Shown here: positions 18,106-26,129 of the stretch, piece after piece
How positions within the stretch are numbered: the first letter of the stretch is position 1
Layout: every line of letters starts with the position of its first letter
Assembly: GCA_963803155.1 (NCBI GenBank)
Contig: CAWDMN010000034.1
Coordinates: 186,001 to 250,000, forward strand
Source of the DNA: CAWDMN01 sp963803155
Lineage (GTDB): Bacteria; Acidobacteriota; Terriglobia; Versatilivoradales; Versatilivoraceae
Length of the DNA: 64,000 nucleotides
Direction of reading: 5' to 3'
Made by a program: the position numbers and the translations under genes
Notes under the pieces: model-generated
The model's database searches: none
Seen by the model: the letters and a program-made list of their open reading frames with translations, nothing else
What the model was told of the DNA's origin: nothing

Positions 18106-18696
18106 ATGAAAATACATCCAATATTCACCGATTTCTTGATGGCAATGATCTTTTTGGTTTATGCCACAAATTCTTTTGCCGAGAATCAACCGCATCCTTG
18201 GAAATACCAGGCGGAAATTTTCGGCAGCGTGGGCTGGGGGAGTTTTTATCATGGAAACCACAAATATGGGGGTGGGTTCAATTGGAGTGGTGGTTTGGGG
18301 GTTCGCCCCTTTTCTGGTGCCTTGCGAGGATTGGGATTTGAAGGGGAAATCAATGGTCTTCATTTCGCGGGCAGGACCGGCACGGATTATGAGTCCAAGG
18401 GGGACCGCACCGTGCTGTCCGCGAATGTGCTCTACCACTTTGGCCGGGCCGGCACCCAATTCTTTCTGTTGGGCGGGATTGGCAGCCTCAAGGCACATTA
18501 TCATTACCAGGTTCCCGGCTATCTATATCAGGATGAAGGACGCAAGATGAGCTTGAATTTAGGAGCAGGGGTCAAGATAAGACTTGCTTCTCACTTTTCG
18601 ATTCGCCCTGAGTTCCGGCTATTCGATACAACCGTAGGCTCCGGGTACAACTGGTCAAGCCCGCAATTTTCTTGTGGAGTGAGCTATCACTGGTGA
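18106..18696 (+). CDS. Small secreted outer-membrane beta-barrel-like protein
   Basis: 196 residues with a signal peptide cleaved near NSFAEN and a barrel-like mature chain: strands such as AEIFGSVGWGSFYHG, GGGFNWSGGLGVRPF, VLSANVLYHFGRAGTQFFLLGGIG, MSLNLGAGVKIRLASHFSIRPEFRLFD (continuous strands with turns), and a terminal aromatic residue (GVSYHW) as recognised by the BAM machinery. GAGAGG lies 5 nt before the ATG. It is the second of two adjacent small barrels, so the two may share a role, but they are separated by 167 bp and only loosely alike. Confidence 0.72.
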   Translation: MKIHPIFTDFLMAMIFLVYATNSFAENQPHPWKYQAEIFGSVGWGSFYHGNHKYGGGFNWSGGLGVRPFSGALRGLGFEGEINGLHFAGRTGTDYESKGDRTVLSANVLYHFGRAGTQFFLLGGIGSLKAHYHYQVPGYLYQDEGRKMSLNLGAGVKIRLASHFSIRPEFRLFDTTVGSGYNWSSPQFSCGVSYHW

Positions 18697-18858
18697 ATCA
18701 TCTAAGAAACTTTTCACCCCTCCTTGTTGATTGTTGAAATTCCGCTGTAATGATACTATTCAGGGCAGAATCACCTTGGGGGATTTCTTCACCGGAAATA
18801 AATTTGGAAGTAACTCAGGGATCATTTTCACCCATTTCAAACTAAGAAGGAGGCATTC

Positions 18859-20013
18859 ATGAAGCAGTTGCTGATCGCCTCGGCTGGACTTTTATTGTCA
18901 ATGACTGTTCTTTCTCAAACCCGGGAAGCGAATTCCAATTTTGATGGATTGAATTTGAGTTTGGGCAATCTTTCCCATCTATCGCGAGCCAAGACCCGCT
19001 CCATCAGCCCGGAAAATTTTACAGGCGAGAAAGGGAAGGGTGGAATGGCAACCCAAGGAACCGGTGCTGGTGCTTCACGTGAATTGGGGCAAGGATGGAA
19101 GGTGTCCCCTTCTGTCCAGATTCATTCAAAGCAGGTGTTTACCATAGCTGAAATTCAAGGCCCCGGCGCCATTCAGCATATCTGGATGACTCCCACCGGA
19201 AACTTTCGGTTCTCCATTTTCCGGATTTACTGGGATGGGGAAACAGAGCCATCTGTTGAAGTGCCTGTCGGCGATTTTTTTGCCTGTGGCTGGGGAAAAT
19301 ATGCGCAAATCTCCTCCTTGGCAGTTTGTGTCAATCCGGGCAGCGCTTTTAATTGCTACTGGGAAATGCCTTTTCGCAAATCGTGCCGGATCACGATGGA
19401 AAATTTGGACAGCAAGACAATGACATTGTATTACCAAGTGGACTACACCCTCACGGATATTCCCTCGGATGCCGGTTATTTCCATGCGCAGTTCCGCCGC
19501 GCTAATCCACTGCCGATGAAGACCGATTATGTGATTCTGGATGGGATCAAGGGATGGGGACATTATGTGGGGACCTATCTTGCCTGGGGAGTGCACAACA
19601 ACGGTTGGTGGGGAGAAGGAGAGATCAAATTTTTCATGGATGGCGATGGAAAATTTCCCACGATTTGCGGGACGGGAACTGAAGACTATTTTTGCGGCTC
19701 CTATGATTTTGAAAACCCGGAGACTCATCGCTACCAGGAATTTTCAACTCCCTATTCAGGTCTGGCGCAGGTTCTCCGGCCAGATGGACTCTATCAATCG
19801 CAGCAGCGTTTTAGCCTCTACCGCTGGCACTTGATGGATCCCATTCGTTTTGAGAAAGATTTGAAGGTGACGATTCAGGCCCTGGGTTGGCGGTCTGATG
19901 GAAGGTATCTACCTTTGCAAGACGATATTTCTTCGGTGGGAATTTGGTACCAGGCCGAACCGCATGCCCCATTCCCCATACTCCCGGCCAAAGATTTTCT
20001 GGAGATCAACTGA
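18859..20013 (+). CDS. Secreted GH172 (DUF2961) glycoside hydrolase-like protein
   Basis: 384 residues with a signal peptide (MKQLLIASAGLLLSMTVLSQ). DUF2961 hallmarks are AEIQGPGAIQHIWMTP, FRIYWDGETEPSVEVPVGDFF, then GWWGEGEIKFFMDGDGKFPTICGTGTEDYFCGSYDF (one continuous stretch) with the conserved Glu of GTGTEDYF. The family was assigned to CAZy GH172, whose characterised members act on fructofuranosides and D-arabinofuranosides with paired Glu catalysts; the substrate here is unknown. GAAGGAGG lies 6 nt before the ATG and an intrinsic terminator follows at 20104. It fits the secreted carbohydrate theme seen at 52900-59144. Confidence 0.88.
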   Translation: MKQLLIASAGLLLSMTVLSQTREANSNFDGLNLSLGNLSHLSRAKTRSISPENFTGEKGKGGMATQGTGAGASRELGQGWKVSPSVQIHSKQVFTIAEIQGPGAIQHIWMTPTGNFRFSIFRIYWDGETEPSVEVPVGDFFACGWGKYAQISSLAVCVNPGSAFNCYWEMPFRKSCRITMENLDSKTMTLYYQVDYTLTDIPSDAGYFHAQFRRANPLPMKTDYVILDGIKGWGHYVGTYLAWGVHNNGWWGEGEIKFFMDGDGKFPTICGTGTEDYFCGSYDFENPETHRYQEFSTPYSGLAQVLRPDGLYQSQQRFSLYRWHLMDPIRFEKDLKVTIQALGWRSDGRYLPLQDDISSVGIWYQAEPHAPFPILPAKDFLEIN

Positions 20014-20103
20014 AGAACCGAAGGAGAATTATGAATTCAGACTTCTGAACTCGAGCGAGATTGGCAGACTCATTTTAGACGAAATCCTGCCAATGGATTG
20101 CCG

Positions 20104-20139
20104 GATGCGTCAGCTCATCGAGATGACGCATCTTTTTTT
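20104..20139 (+). terminator. Rho-independent terminator after the GH172 gene
   Basis: A perfect 9-bp stem, GATGCGTCA (20104-20112) with TGACGCATC (20124-20132), closed by an 11-nt loop and followed by seven T residues. It lies 91 bp after the stop codon. Confidence 0.93.
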
Positions 20140-20163
20140 CAGGCTGGAATAAAACCAAATTAA

Positions 20164-21105
20164 AATTCACCATTCAGAATTTCCGCCTTCAATTCCACCG
20201 GGGCAGCAGCTGAACTTCCTCGATGGGGACCTGCTCTGTTTCAAGCCCGGCCTTCTTCCATCCCCCAAATCCTCCGCGGATCACATGGGCCACAAACCCC
20301 TCCTCCTTCAAAACTTGCGCCACACGGGCGCTGGTGGCCTCATGTAGTCAAGTGCAGTAAAGATAGATTTCCTTCTCCTTGGGCAGGCGATGCATTTCCG
20401 CGAGGATGCGATTGGGTTCGATGCGAAGGGACCCCTTAATTCGCCGGGCCTTCGGGTCATAATAACCGTGGCTGCGAACGTCGACGAGCAAGTTATTATC
20501 CATCCAGTCGGGAGATTTCATCTTTTCCGCTAACTCTGCTGCCGCGATACGCGGCCACTTGCGGAAAAGACGAAATTTTCGATACTGCCGGATCCTGTAA
20601 AAAAAGTAGACAATTAATCCGGCAATCAGCAAGACGATGAAACCTTTCTTCAACGAATAAAAACCGTCGATGACGCTGGCGACCAAATGGCTGAAAACGT
20701 AACCGAAGCCAGAATAAAGGAGGATGTAGAGAAATGAACCCAATGAGTCCAGGGCGCAGAATTGCGCGGGAGGCATGTTCAAGCTCCCAGCCATTGGGAC
20801 AGTCATTAAACCCATTCCAGGGAAAAATTTCGAAAACACTAATGCAGCTCGTCCGCGTTTGTAAAAAGACTCCGCCGATTTGAAGATGCAATTTTCCGGA
20901 CTAGCGGATAATCGGCAAACCAATCCTAAAATAGCCCAACCAGTATAACGGCCAGCCATGAAAAGCAGGAAGTCGCCGGCTTGCATGCTGGTGAAGGCGG
21001 CCAGGATCATTGCAGGGAAATTCAAGATGCCAAAGTGGGCGGCCGCGCCGGCGGTGATCAAAATAGGGGCGGATGGGATGGGCAATCCCAGGGATTCAAG
21101 AAAAA
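20164..21105. repeat. Left copy of a 942-bp direct repeat carrying the DedA-rhodanese gene
   Basis: Matches 29961-30902 in the same orientation (offset 9797). The two are identical as far as I compared them, except for four base differences clustered between about 21041 and 21069. The match ends on the right at an A-tract (21101-21105), where the tandem GAAAGTAG motifs and the RAYT element begin. Confidence 0.93.
20189..21105 (-). pseudogene. 5'-truncated copy of the DedA-rhodanese (probable selenocysteine) gene
   Basis: This copy encodes the same protein as the intact gene at 29986-30960 from residue PIPSAPIL onward, but the first 25 or so codons, including the start, are missing; upstream sequence is replaced by GAAAGTAG repeats next to the RAYT element. 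The frame has the same internal TGA (20348-20350) in the rhodanese loop and continues to a TGA at 20189-20191. The hairpin following the internal TGA is also present (20317-20331). A TTG near 21085 could give a shorter product, but it would lack the first part of the membrane domain and no ribosome binding site is evident, so I treat it as a pseudogene. Confidence 0.8.
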
Positions 21106-21106
21106 A

Positions 21107-21179
21107 GCCTGAGAAAGTAGTGAGAAAGTAGGAAAGTAGGGAAAGTAGGGAAAGTGGTGCCTGTAAGGCCAGGAAAGTA
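21107..21179. repeat. Short direct repeats of GAAAGTAG
   Basis: Five to six near-tandem copies of (G)GAAAGTAG(G) with a stray GGTGCCTGT, lying between the truncated DedA-rhodanese copy and the RAYT element. The reverse complement CTACTTTC also occurs immediately outside the right end of the element (22254-22261). Confidence 0.7.
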
Positions 21180-22247
21180 GTGCCTGTCTTGAATATTTGA
21201 ATATTTAAAGCTTTTCCCTGAGATGGGCGACCAATTCATCTGTAAGATGGGGATTGTGGCGCAACCGGGAGTCAAAACGGTGGTTGGCATGACTGATTGC
21301 GGAGGCGGTTATCCGTAAAAATCGCGCCACCTCCGCGGTGGGATAAAACATAATTCGGGTCGCCACATGAATCAACTGTTCGCGAACAGAAGTTTGTCTT
21401 CTCACCCCTTTTTCCCGAAAGCACAATTCCTCCAGGGACAAGCCCGCCGCTTGACACAGGATCTCAGCCAATTTTGGCAGCGGCGGTTTCCTACCCGTAT
21501 ATCCCCGACGCCGCCCCCGCCGGGGCTCACCCTCCTGGGTCACCTGCTTGACAAATTCTTGGCTCCCCAGAATTGATAATGCTTCGGCGGGATAGAGCTG
21601 ATCGCAAGTCAAATCGGAAGCCTGCGAGAGAAATTCCAACAAGCGTTGGCGGGGCCTGTTCCCAAACAGTGCCAAAACATCGGCTTGGTGCAGCCATTCA
21701 TTTTTGCTTACCCCTAAATAGACCGGCAAGCTGCTCCACGCCCACTCATGCGGCTGCTTCACCAGCCGGGCCCGCACCGGATTGAGATGGAGGTAGCGAA
21801 TCAGAGCCAGAAGATAGGCCTGTTTGTCACAGAGTATGCCCCGGAATCGCCCTTGGAAAACATGCCCCACTTTGCGATATTTCTTGTTGAAATAGATGGC
21901 ATACTGGGTTTCCAGTGAACGCATCGCACTGGATACCGGCTGTTCCTGTTGTTGGATCAGAATATGGAAATGGTTGGGAATTAGACAATATCCATGGACG
22001 AGCACACCGTATCGCTCGCAGGCGTCCCCTAGGCATTTCAGCATCTGCTGATAATCCTTCTCTTCGCAGAAGATCTTCTCCCGGCGATTGCCCCGGTTGA
22101 TGCAGTGGAAAAATGCCCCTGGATAATATATTCGAAGGCCCCGTCCCATCTCCAGCTCCGACCCGGAACAACTTGTTCCTGATTTTCTTTGTATTGATTT
22201 AAGTCTATCCCCCTTCTTAAAAATATTCAAATATTCATGACAGGCAC
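21180..22247. mobile_element. RAYT transposable element with 27-bp imperfect terminal inverted repeats
   Basis: The left end begins GTGCCTGTCTTGAATATTTG and continues AATATTT (21180-21206). The right end is its inverted counterpart, AAATATTCAAATATTCATGA then CAGGCAC (22221-22247), differing at one position. The ends enclose one REP-associated tyrosine transposase gene. The GAATATTT units are themselves palindromic, as expected of hairpin ends recognised by Y1 transposases. A deleted relative with the same ends lies at 26690-27031. Confidence 0.88.
21205..22149 (-). CDS. REP-associated tyrosine transposase (RAYT, Y1_Tnp family)
   Basis: 314 residues from ATG 22149 (MGRGLRIYYPGAFFHCINRGN), which is the standard RAYT start and has GGAG upstream; the frame stays open to 22230 inside the terminal repeat. 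Motifs: the HUH metal site NHFHILI, RGNRREKIF, AIYFNKKYRKVGHVFQGRFRG and the Tyr-bearing helix RYLHLNPVRARLV. The C-terminal half has an additional HTH-like region resembling DnaA domain 4-type helices (VREQLIHVATRIMFYPTAEVARFL..TASAISHANHRF). It should cut and paste single-stranded hairpin ends. It appears intact, and the stop codon lies within the left terminal repeat. Confidence 0.92.
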   Translation of the reverse strand: MGRGLRIYYPGAFFHCINRGNRREKIFCEEKDYQQMLKCLGDACERYGVLVHGYCLIPNHFHILIQQQEQPVSSAMRSLETQYAIYFNKKYRKVGHVFQGRFRGILCDKQAYLLALIRYLHLNPVRARLVKQPHEWAWSSLPVYLGVSKNEWLHQADVLALFGNRPRQRLLEFLSQASDLTCDQLYPAEALSILGSQEFVKQVTQEGEPRRGRRRGYTGRKPPLPKLAEILCQAAGLSLEELCFREKGVRRQTSVREQLIHVATRIMFYPTAEVARFLRITASAISHANHRFDSRLRHNPHLTDELVAHLREKL

Positions 22248-23775
22248 CACACTCCTACTTTCGCAACAAATATACCGCGGAGCTTATCAAAGTCAGCCCG
22301 CAAGCGACGTCACTCAAGATTATAGCTACGACCCACTGAATCGGCTGCAAACCGCGAGTGAAGTGCTCAGTGGAACTAACACTAATACATGGTATCCCAT
22401 TGCCTATGGACTGGATGCTTTGGGCAACCGTTGGATTAATGCTGGAAGCTTCATTCAGCAATCGGATTTGACTCCTGCTGCGTCAACCGATTTTAACACC
22501 AGCACGAACCGGCTGCAGACCAGCCTGGGGTGGCAGTATGACTCTGCCGGGAACTTGACGCAGGACAAGCAAGGCAACCAAATGGCATATGACGCGGAAA
22601 ACCACCTCAAGCAATTTACACTCGCAGGGGGAGGATCCACGACCACTTACTTTTATGATGGAGAGGGACGGCGGGTGCAAAAAACCACTGGCTCCAGCAC
22701 GGTCACTTACGTGTATAATGCCGGTGGGCAATTGATCGCGGAATATGGAGGGACTCCCTCAAGCACGGGAGGCACCCAATATCCATCGGCAGATCACTTG
22801 GGAAGCACGCGGGTGGTTACCGACAGTTCTGGCACTGAGGTCAAGCGGTACGATTATCTCCTCTATGGGGAAGAAATCCTGGTGCGTGGATCGAATTATG
22901 GATCCCGATTCAGCTATTCGCACCCCTTGTATAATCAAGCTGGCGATCTGGCGATGGACCGTATGCACCAGAAGTTCACCGCGAAAGAACGCGATACCGA
23001 ATCGGGACTCGATTACTTCCTCGCCCGGTACTACTCCGGTGCCCAGGGAAGGTTCATGACGCCCGATCCGTTGCTGAACAGTGGGCGTCCTCGCAATCCG
23101 CAAACTTGGAATCGTTACGCCTACACCCTCAACAATCCTCTGAAGTTCGTGGATCCCACTGGACTGTATGAATGGGCCGCCAATACCTGTGCGAGCGACG
23201 ACAAAAGGTGCAACAAGCAGTACCAGCAGAACCAGCAAAAGTTTCGAGATGCGTTAGCAAATGTTGAGAAGGCTCGCGATTCATTTGAGCAAGGATCGAA
23301 GGAGTACAACCGACTTGATGCCGCATTGAAGGCTTACGGCAAGGAAGGAGAGGCCAACAACGTAAGTGTGGAGTTCGGCGCTGTGAAGAAGAACGGAGCA
23401 GCCGAAACCATACCGATGAACAACAATACATCTTGGTTGGTGCGATTCGATACTAGCAAGATCAGCGGTGGCTCAACGGATTGGGCTTCAGCTTCCGGAC
23501 ATGAAGGAACTCACGTGGGTGACTTTCGCATGCCGCTCGACACATTCATGAAGCAATCGCCGTTCTCGATGGAGTATCGCGGCTACGAGACCTCGGCATG
23601 GACGGCGCAGGGTCTAGGAGCGAGTCGTCTAAGTTTCAGCGGAAACGTCATCTGGAATAGCAGTTGGGCAGAGGCAGATCGGGCGACGCTTCGTGATAAA
23701 GCAATCACCAAAGAGGTTGTGGATCAATATCCTGACCACCCGGAGACACAGCCCCACAACCCATTACCGGATTAA
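22237..23775 (+). CDS. RHS-repeat C-terminal fragment with a metallopeptidase-like toxin tip
   Basis: 512 residues. Its first codon ATG lies inside the right terminal repeat of the RAYT element, so the huge N-terminal part of a normal RHS protein is missing and the first eight residues come from the transposon. YD repeats follow (YSYDPLNRLQTASE, WQYDSAGNLTQDKQGN, MAYDAENHLKQF, TYFYDGEGRRVQK). The hyperconserved core end is near residues 245-312 (TAKERDTESGLDYFLARYYS, RFMTPDPL, NRYAYTLNNPLKFVDPTGL). The variable tip of about 195 residues contains SGHEGTHVGDF, a degenerate HExxH-like zinc motif, suggesting a metallopeptidase-type toxin. Without secretion signals this is probably a relic or a cassette reservoir. 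The TonB-domain gene begins 14 bp downstream. Confidence 0.82.
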   Translation: MTGTTLLLSQQIYRGAYQSQPASDVTQDYSYDPLNRLQTASEVLSGTNTNTWYPIAYGLDALGNRWINAGSFIQQSDLTPAASTDFNTSTNRLQTSLGWQYDSAGNLTQDKQGNQMAYDAENHLKQFTLAGGGSTTTYFYDGEGRRVQKTTGSSTVTYVYNAGGQLIAEYGGTPSSTGGTQYPSADHLGSTRVVTDSSGTEVKRYDYLLYGEEILVRGSNYGSRFSYSHPLYNQAGDLAMDRMHQKFTAKERDTESGLDYFLARYYSGAQGRFMTPDPLLNSGRPRNPQTWNRYAYTLNNPLKFVDPTGLYEWAANTCASDDKRCNKQYQQNQQKFRDALANVEKARDSFEQGSKEYNRLDAALKAYGKEGEANNVSVEFGAVKKNGAAETIPMNNNTSWLVRFDTSKISGGSTDWASASGHEGTHVGDFRMPLDTFMKQSPFSMEYRGYETSAWTAQGLGASRLSFSGNVIWNSSWAEADRATLRDKAITKEVVDQYPDHPETQPHNPLPD

Positions 23776-23789
23776 GGAGGAGACCTGTG

Positions 23790-24251
23790 ATGAAACTCCT
23801 TAACACCTCTACCGTTCTCTTGCTGTGCTCGGTGATGTTAGCGGGTCAAAACAAAACCGGAGTCGAGCAGCAAATGAGAGTTGCTCCGCCATCGGTCGCC
23901 GCAGCTGCAGTTCCCCTTTACCCGCCACTGGCACGTGTGGCGCGGATCGAAGGGGTCGTTCATGTGAAAGTTACAACGGATGGGCACAAAGTAATCGCCA
24001 CACAGCCCGAGGACGGTCACAAGATTTTGGTAGCGGCGGCTGAGGCTAATGCCAAGACATGGGAGTTTGCAACCCATGAGCCGACCACGTTTACGGTTAC
24101 GTATCATTACAAACTCGTCGCTGAGTCAAAAGAGAACCCCTACGGCCCAACGGTTATCCTGCGACTGCCGACCGAAGTGGAAGTGTCTACGACACCTATC
24201 CTCATAAGTGACCCTGCACCCGATCTCAGACCGGAAACGCGGAAGAAGTAG
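23790..24251 (+). CDS. Exported TonB C-terminal-domain protein (candidate RHS partner)
   Basis: About 153 residues with a signal peptide (MKLLNTSTVLLLCSVMLAGQ). The core PLYPPLARVARIEGVVHVKVTTDG is the classic TonB_C start, continuing through the AWEF-like NAKTWEFATHEPTTFTVTYHYKL. There is no N-terminal membrane anchor of a true TonB. In Acidobacteria such small TonB_C proteins often stand behind RHS genes. Here the gene starts 14 bp after the RHS stop with AAGGAGGAG 7 nt before the ATG, and an intrinsic terminator closes the pair at 24350. An immunity or export-partner role is inference from position. Confidence 0.78.
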   Translation: MKLLNTSTVLLLCSVMLAGQNKTGVEQQMRVAPPSVAAAAVPLYPPLARVARIEGVVHVKVTTDGHKVIATQPEDGHKILVAAAEANAKTWEFATHEPTTFTVTYHYKLVAESKENPYGPTVILRLPTEVEVSTTPILISDPAPDLRPETRKK

Positions 24252-24349
24252 AAATCAGACAATGAGAAGCCGGGGCCTGATCTCGTTTTTCTGTGTTAGC
24301 CGGCAAAATCCTTACTGAATCGGCATCTTGAACGGTTTTCAATAAGGCT

Positions 24350-24396
24350 GCCGCCACGGCGAAGAAAGCGCGAAGACGTGGCGGCTCTTTTCTTTT
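24350..24396 (+). terminator. Rho-independent terminator after the RHS/TonB_C pair
   Basis: Perfect 9-bp stem GCCGCCACG (24350-24358) with CGTGGCGGC (24377-24385), an 18-nt loop, then TCTTTTCTTTT. Confidence 0.9.
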
Positions 24397-24526
24397 AATC
24401 CCCCCGTGCCCGTTTTCCTATGCTAAACTGCCCATGTCTTTTTCTTTTTTAGCCGCCGAAACAACATATTCTTTCCGAAAATCGTGCTCAGATCTTTGAC
24501 AATCGATTTATTGATATTGCTGGGGT

Positions 24527-24868
24527 TTGAAGAGGAATTACACGTTCTTAACCGCGAAAGAACGCGATACCGAATCCGGCCTCGATTACTTCGGGGCTAG
24601 ATACTTCTCCGGAGCCCAGGGACGCTTCACCAGTCCGGATTGGTCAGATAAACCCGAAACAGTACCATATGCACATTTTGGTGATCCTCAGACTCTAAAT
24701 TTGTATGCATATGTCAGGAATAATCCATGTGCACTGGTAGATCCAGATGGCCATGGCCTTTTGGATTGGCTATTTAATAAGATTAGCCTACCTCCCCTCC
24801 ACCGCCTCCACCGCCAAATCCCGCACTTGACCCGGGTACTCCATCTTCTCCTCAGTTCCCACTCGTGA
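24527..24868 (+). pseudogene. RHS core C-terminal fragment (frameshifted)
   Basis: Encodes only the last RHS-core segment: TAKERDTESGLDYFGARYFS, GAQGRFTSPDW, TLNLYAYVRNNP.CALVDPDGHG. This is the same block as near residue 250 of the upstream RHS fragment. It starts abruptly after an AT-rich stretch, with only a TTG and no RHS repeats before it. After DGHGLLDWLFNKI the frame turns into His/Leu-rich sequence and stops at 24868. A different frame over about 24780-24865 reads PPPPPPPNPALDPGTPSSPQ and joins directly to the next gene, so one frameshift near 24780-24795 splits an original single protein. Confidence 0.8.
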
Positions 24869-25326
24869 GTGCTCAAGACCAAGCGAGGACAAATCCAGAA
24901 AACCAACCTACCGCCGAAGCAACATATTGCAATATAGCAACAGCACAAACTGCGGATGCTCTTAATGCTCCCATGGGACCTCTAACAACTCAACTCCCGA
25001 ACGGACAAAGTCGTACTGCTTTGGCTAATGAAATGAATAGTAATTTGTCCAATTCATCGCAATATCGTGAAGTGACTCCACAAGAAGCCCAACGATTGGC
25101 AAATGAGGGGAAAGTAGTAATCGCGGTTCAACCGGCAAAAGATCATGGCCATATTGCAACTGTACGACCGGATAATTTATTCTACGAGACGCCACCATCT
25201 CGGGGATCGGGACCTGTAATTAATAATGTTGGCCGCAATGTTGGAATCGTTAGGGCAAGTGCGACCAAGGCAGCTGATCGTGCATTTAGACCAGAACCGC
25301 TCCCGAAATACTACACTACAAAATAG
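24865..25326 (+). CDS. RHS toxin tip: NlpC/P60- or CHAP-like peptidoglycan amidase domain
   Basis: 153 residues, possibly re-initiated from the GTG that overlaps the preceding stop (GTGA). It contains a Cys in ATYCNIATAQTADALNAP and a His in AKDHGHIATVRP, the order and spacing seen in papain-fold murein amidase effectors (Cys at the start of a helix, HGH on a strand), plus VTPQEAQRLANEGKVVIAV before the His. I infer an amidase or endopeptidase acting on peptidoglycan. It was originally fused to the RHS core upstream; a proline-rich linker in another frame connects them. The gene following has a signal peptide, as expected for an immunity protein against a periplasmic toxin. Confidence 0.68.
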   Translation: MSAQDQARTNPENQPTAEATYCNIATAQTADALNAPMGPLTTQLPNGQSRTALANEMNSNLSNSSQYREVTPQEAQRLANEGKVVIAVQPAKDHGHIATVRPDNLFYETPPSRGSGPVINNVGRNVGIVRASATKAADRAFRPEPLPKYYTTK

Positions 25327-25335
25327 GAGATTTAC

Positions 25336-25905
25336 GTGCGAGTAATCTTTTTGTTGGTTTTGTTAGTGGAATTCGGATATGGTCAATCCACTTTAAACGG
25401 TCGTTGGTGGAAAAAGGCTGATGATGAAATTCGAAAAGGAGCCATTGATGGAATTGTTGATTGCCTAAAATGGGAAAGGGGCAAAGAATTGCCCTCGCTC
25501 AGCCTTTCAGCACTCAAAGAAAAAGTGAATGATTTTTATAGAAATGGTTCGTTGAAAAAACCCATTCAAGAAGTGCTTTTAAACTTATCCAATATTCCGA
25601 AAAGCTCTCGAACTGGTGGAGAGGATTATAGCAAGGAAAAGCATGGCATTTTCGATGGACAATATTGGGGCTCAGCCAGCGTCGAGCAACAAAATGGATT
25701 TGTGGAAGGATATCTTTCTTGTATCGAATGTTCTCTCTCTCATAGTGAATCAGCAGCAACTATAGTTGCAGGAGTCTCTCGATGGTACGAGACTCACACC
25801 AGCTCTTCTGCTTGGGATAAAAAAGTTGCTGACATTATCCAAAAAGTGGTTCAAAAAAAAGATGCAATTAATCCATTGATCAAAGTCAATTACATTTCCC
25901 AATGA
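25336..25905 (+). CDS. Exported protein, candidate immunity factor for the adjacent amidase toxin
   Basis: 189 residues. GTG start with TAGGAG 6 nt upstream, 9 bp after the toxin stop. The N-terminus MRVIFLLVLLVEFGYGQ is a signal peptide. The mature chain is helical, with GRWWKKADDEIRKGAIDGIVDCL and SVEQQNGFVEGYLSCIECS; the repeated G-x-x-x-G-hydrophobic-x-C pattern recalls the Rap1a/Tai-type helical immunity proteins in style, but I cannot claim membership. Location, spacing and periplasmic export support an immunity role against a murein hydrolase. No other family is recognised. Confidence 0.6.
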   Translation: MRVIFLLVLLVEFGYGQSTLNGRWWKKADDEIRKGAIDGIVDCLKWERGKELPSLSLSALKEKVNDFYRNGSLKKPIQEVLLNLSNIPKSSRTGGEDYSKEKHGIFDGQYWGSASVEQQNGFVEGYLSCIECSLSHSESAATIVAGVSRWYETHTSSSAWDKKVADIIQKVVQKKDAINPLIKVNYISQ

Positions 25906-26129
25906 CGACAATTACACTTCCCGTTTTTTTGGGTTAAAAATCATCATCATCTCGTTTGTTTTTTCGTATTTGGTGGTTCCCTTTTTGCGCCACCAAAGAA
26001 AAGGGGCGGCGGCCATTGCCTCATTAAAAATTGAACCGTCCCGGGATAATGCCTCATCGAAAAATCGAACCCAAGAAAGTAAGATTTCCGATGAGGCAAT
26101 GGGTGGTTTCCTCTCTTTCATTCAGTTGC

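Noticed and set aside
20348..20350. TGA in DedA-rhodanese as a simple nonsense mutation shared by duplication
   Set aside because: The two copies are not independent evidence, but the in-frame conserved continuation, the exact catalytic position and the following hairpin make a plain stop less likely; kept as the alternative.
24779..24795. Programmed ribosomal frameshift in the RHS toxin gene
   Set aside because: No convincing slippery heptamer or downstream pseudoknot was seen; decay or a sequencing indel is simpler.
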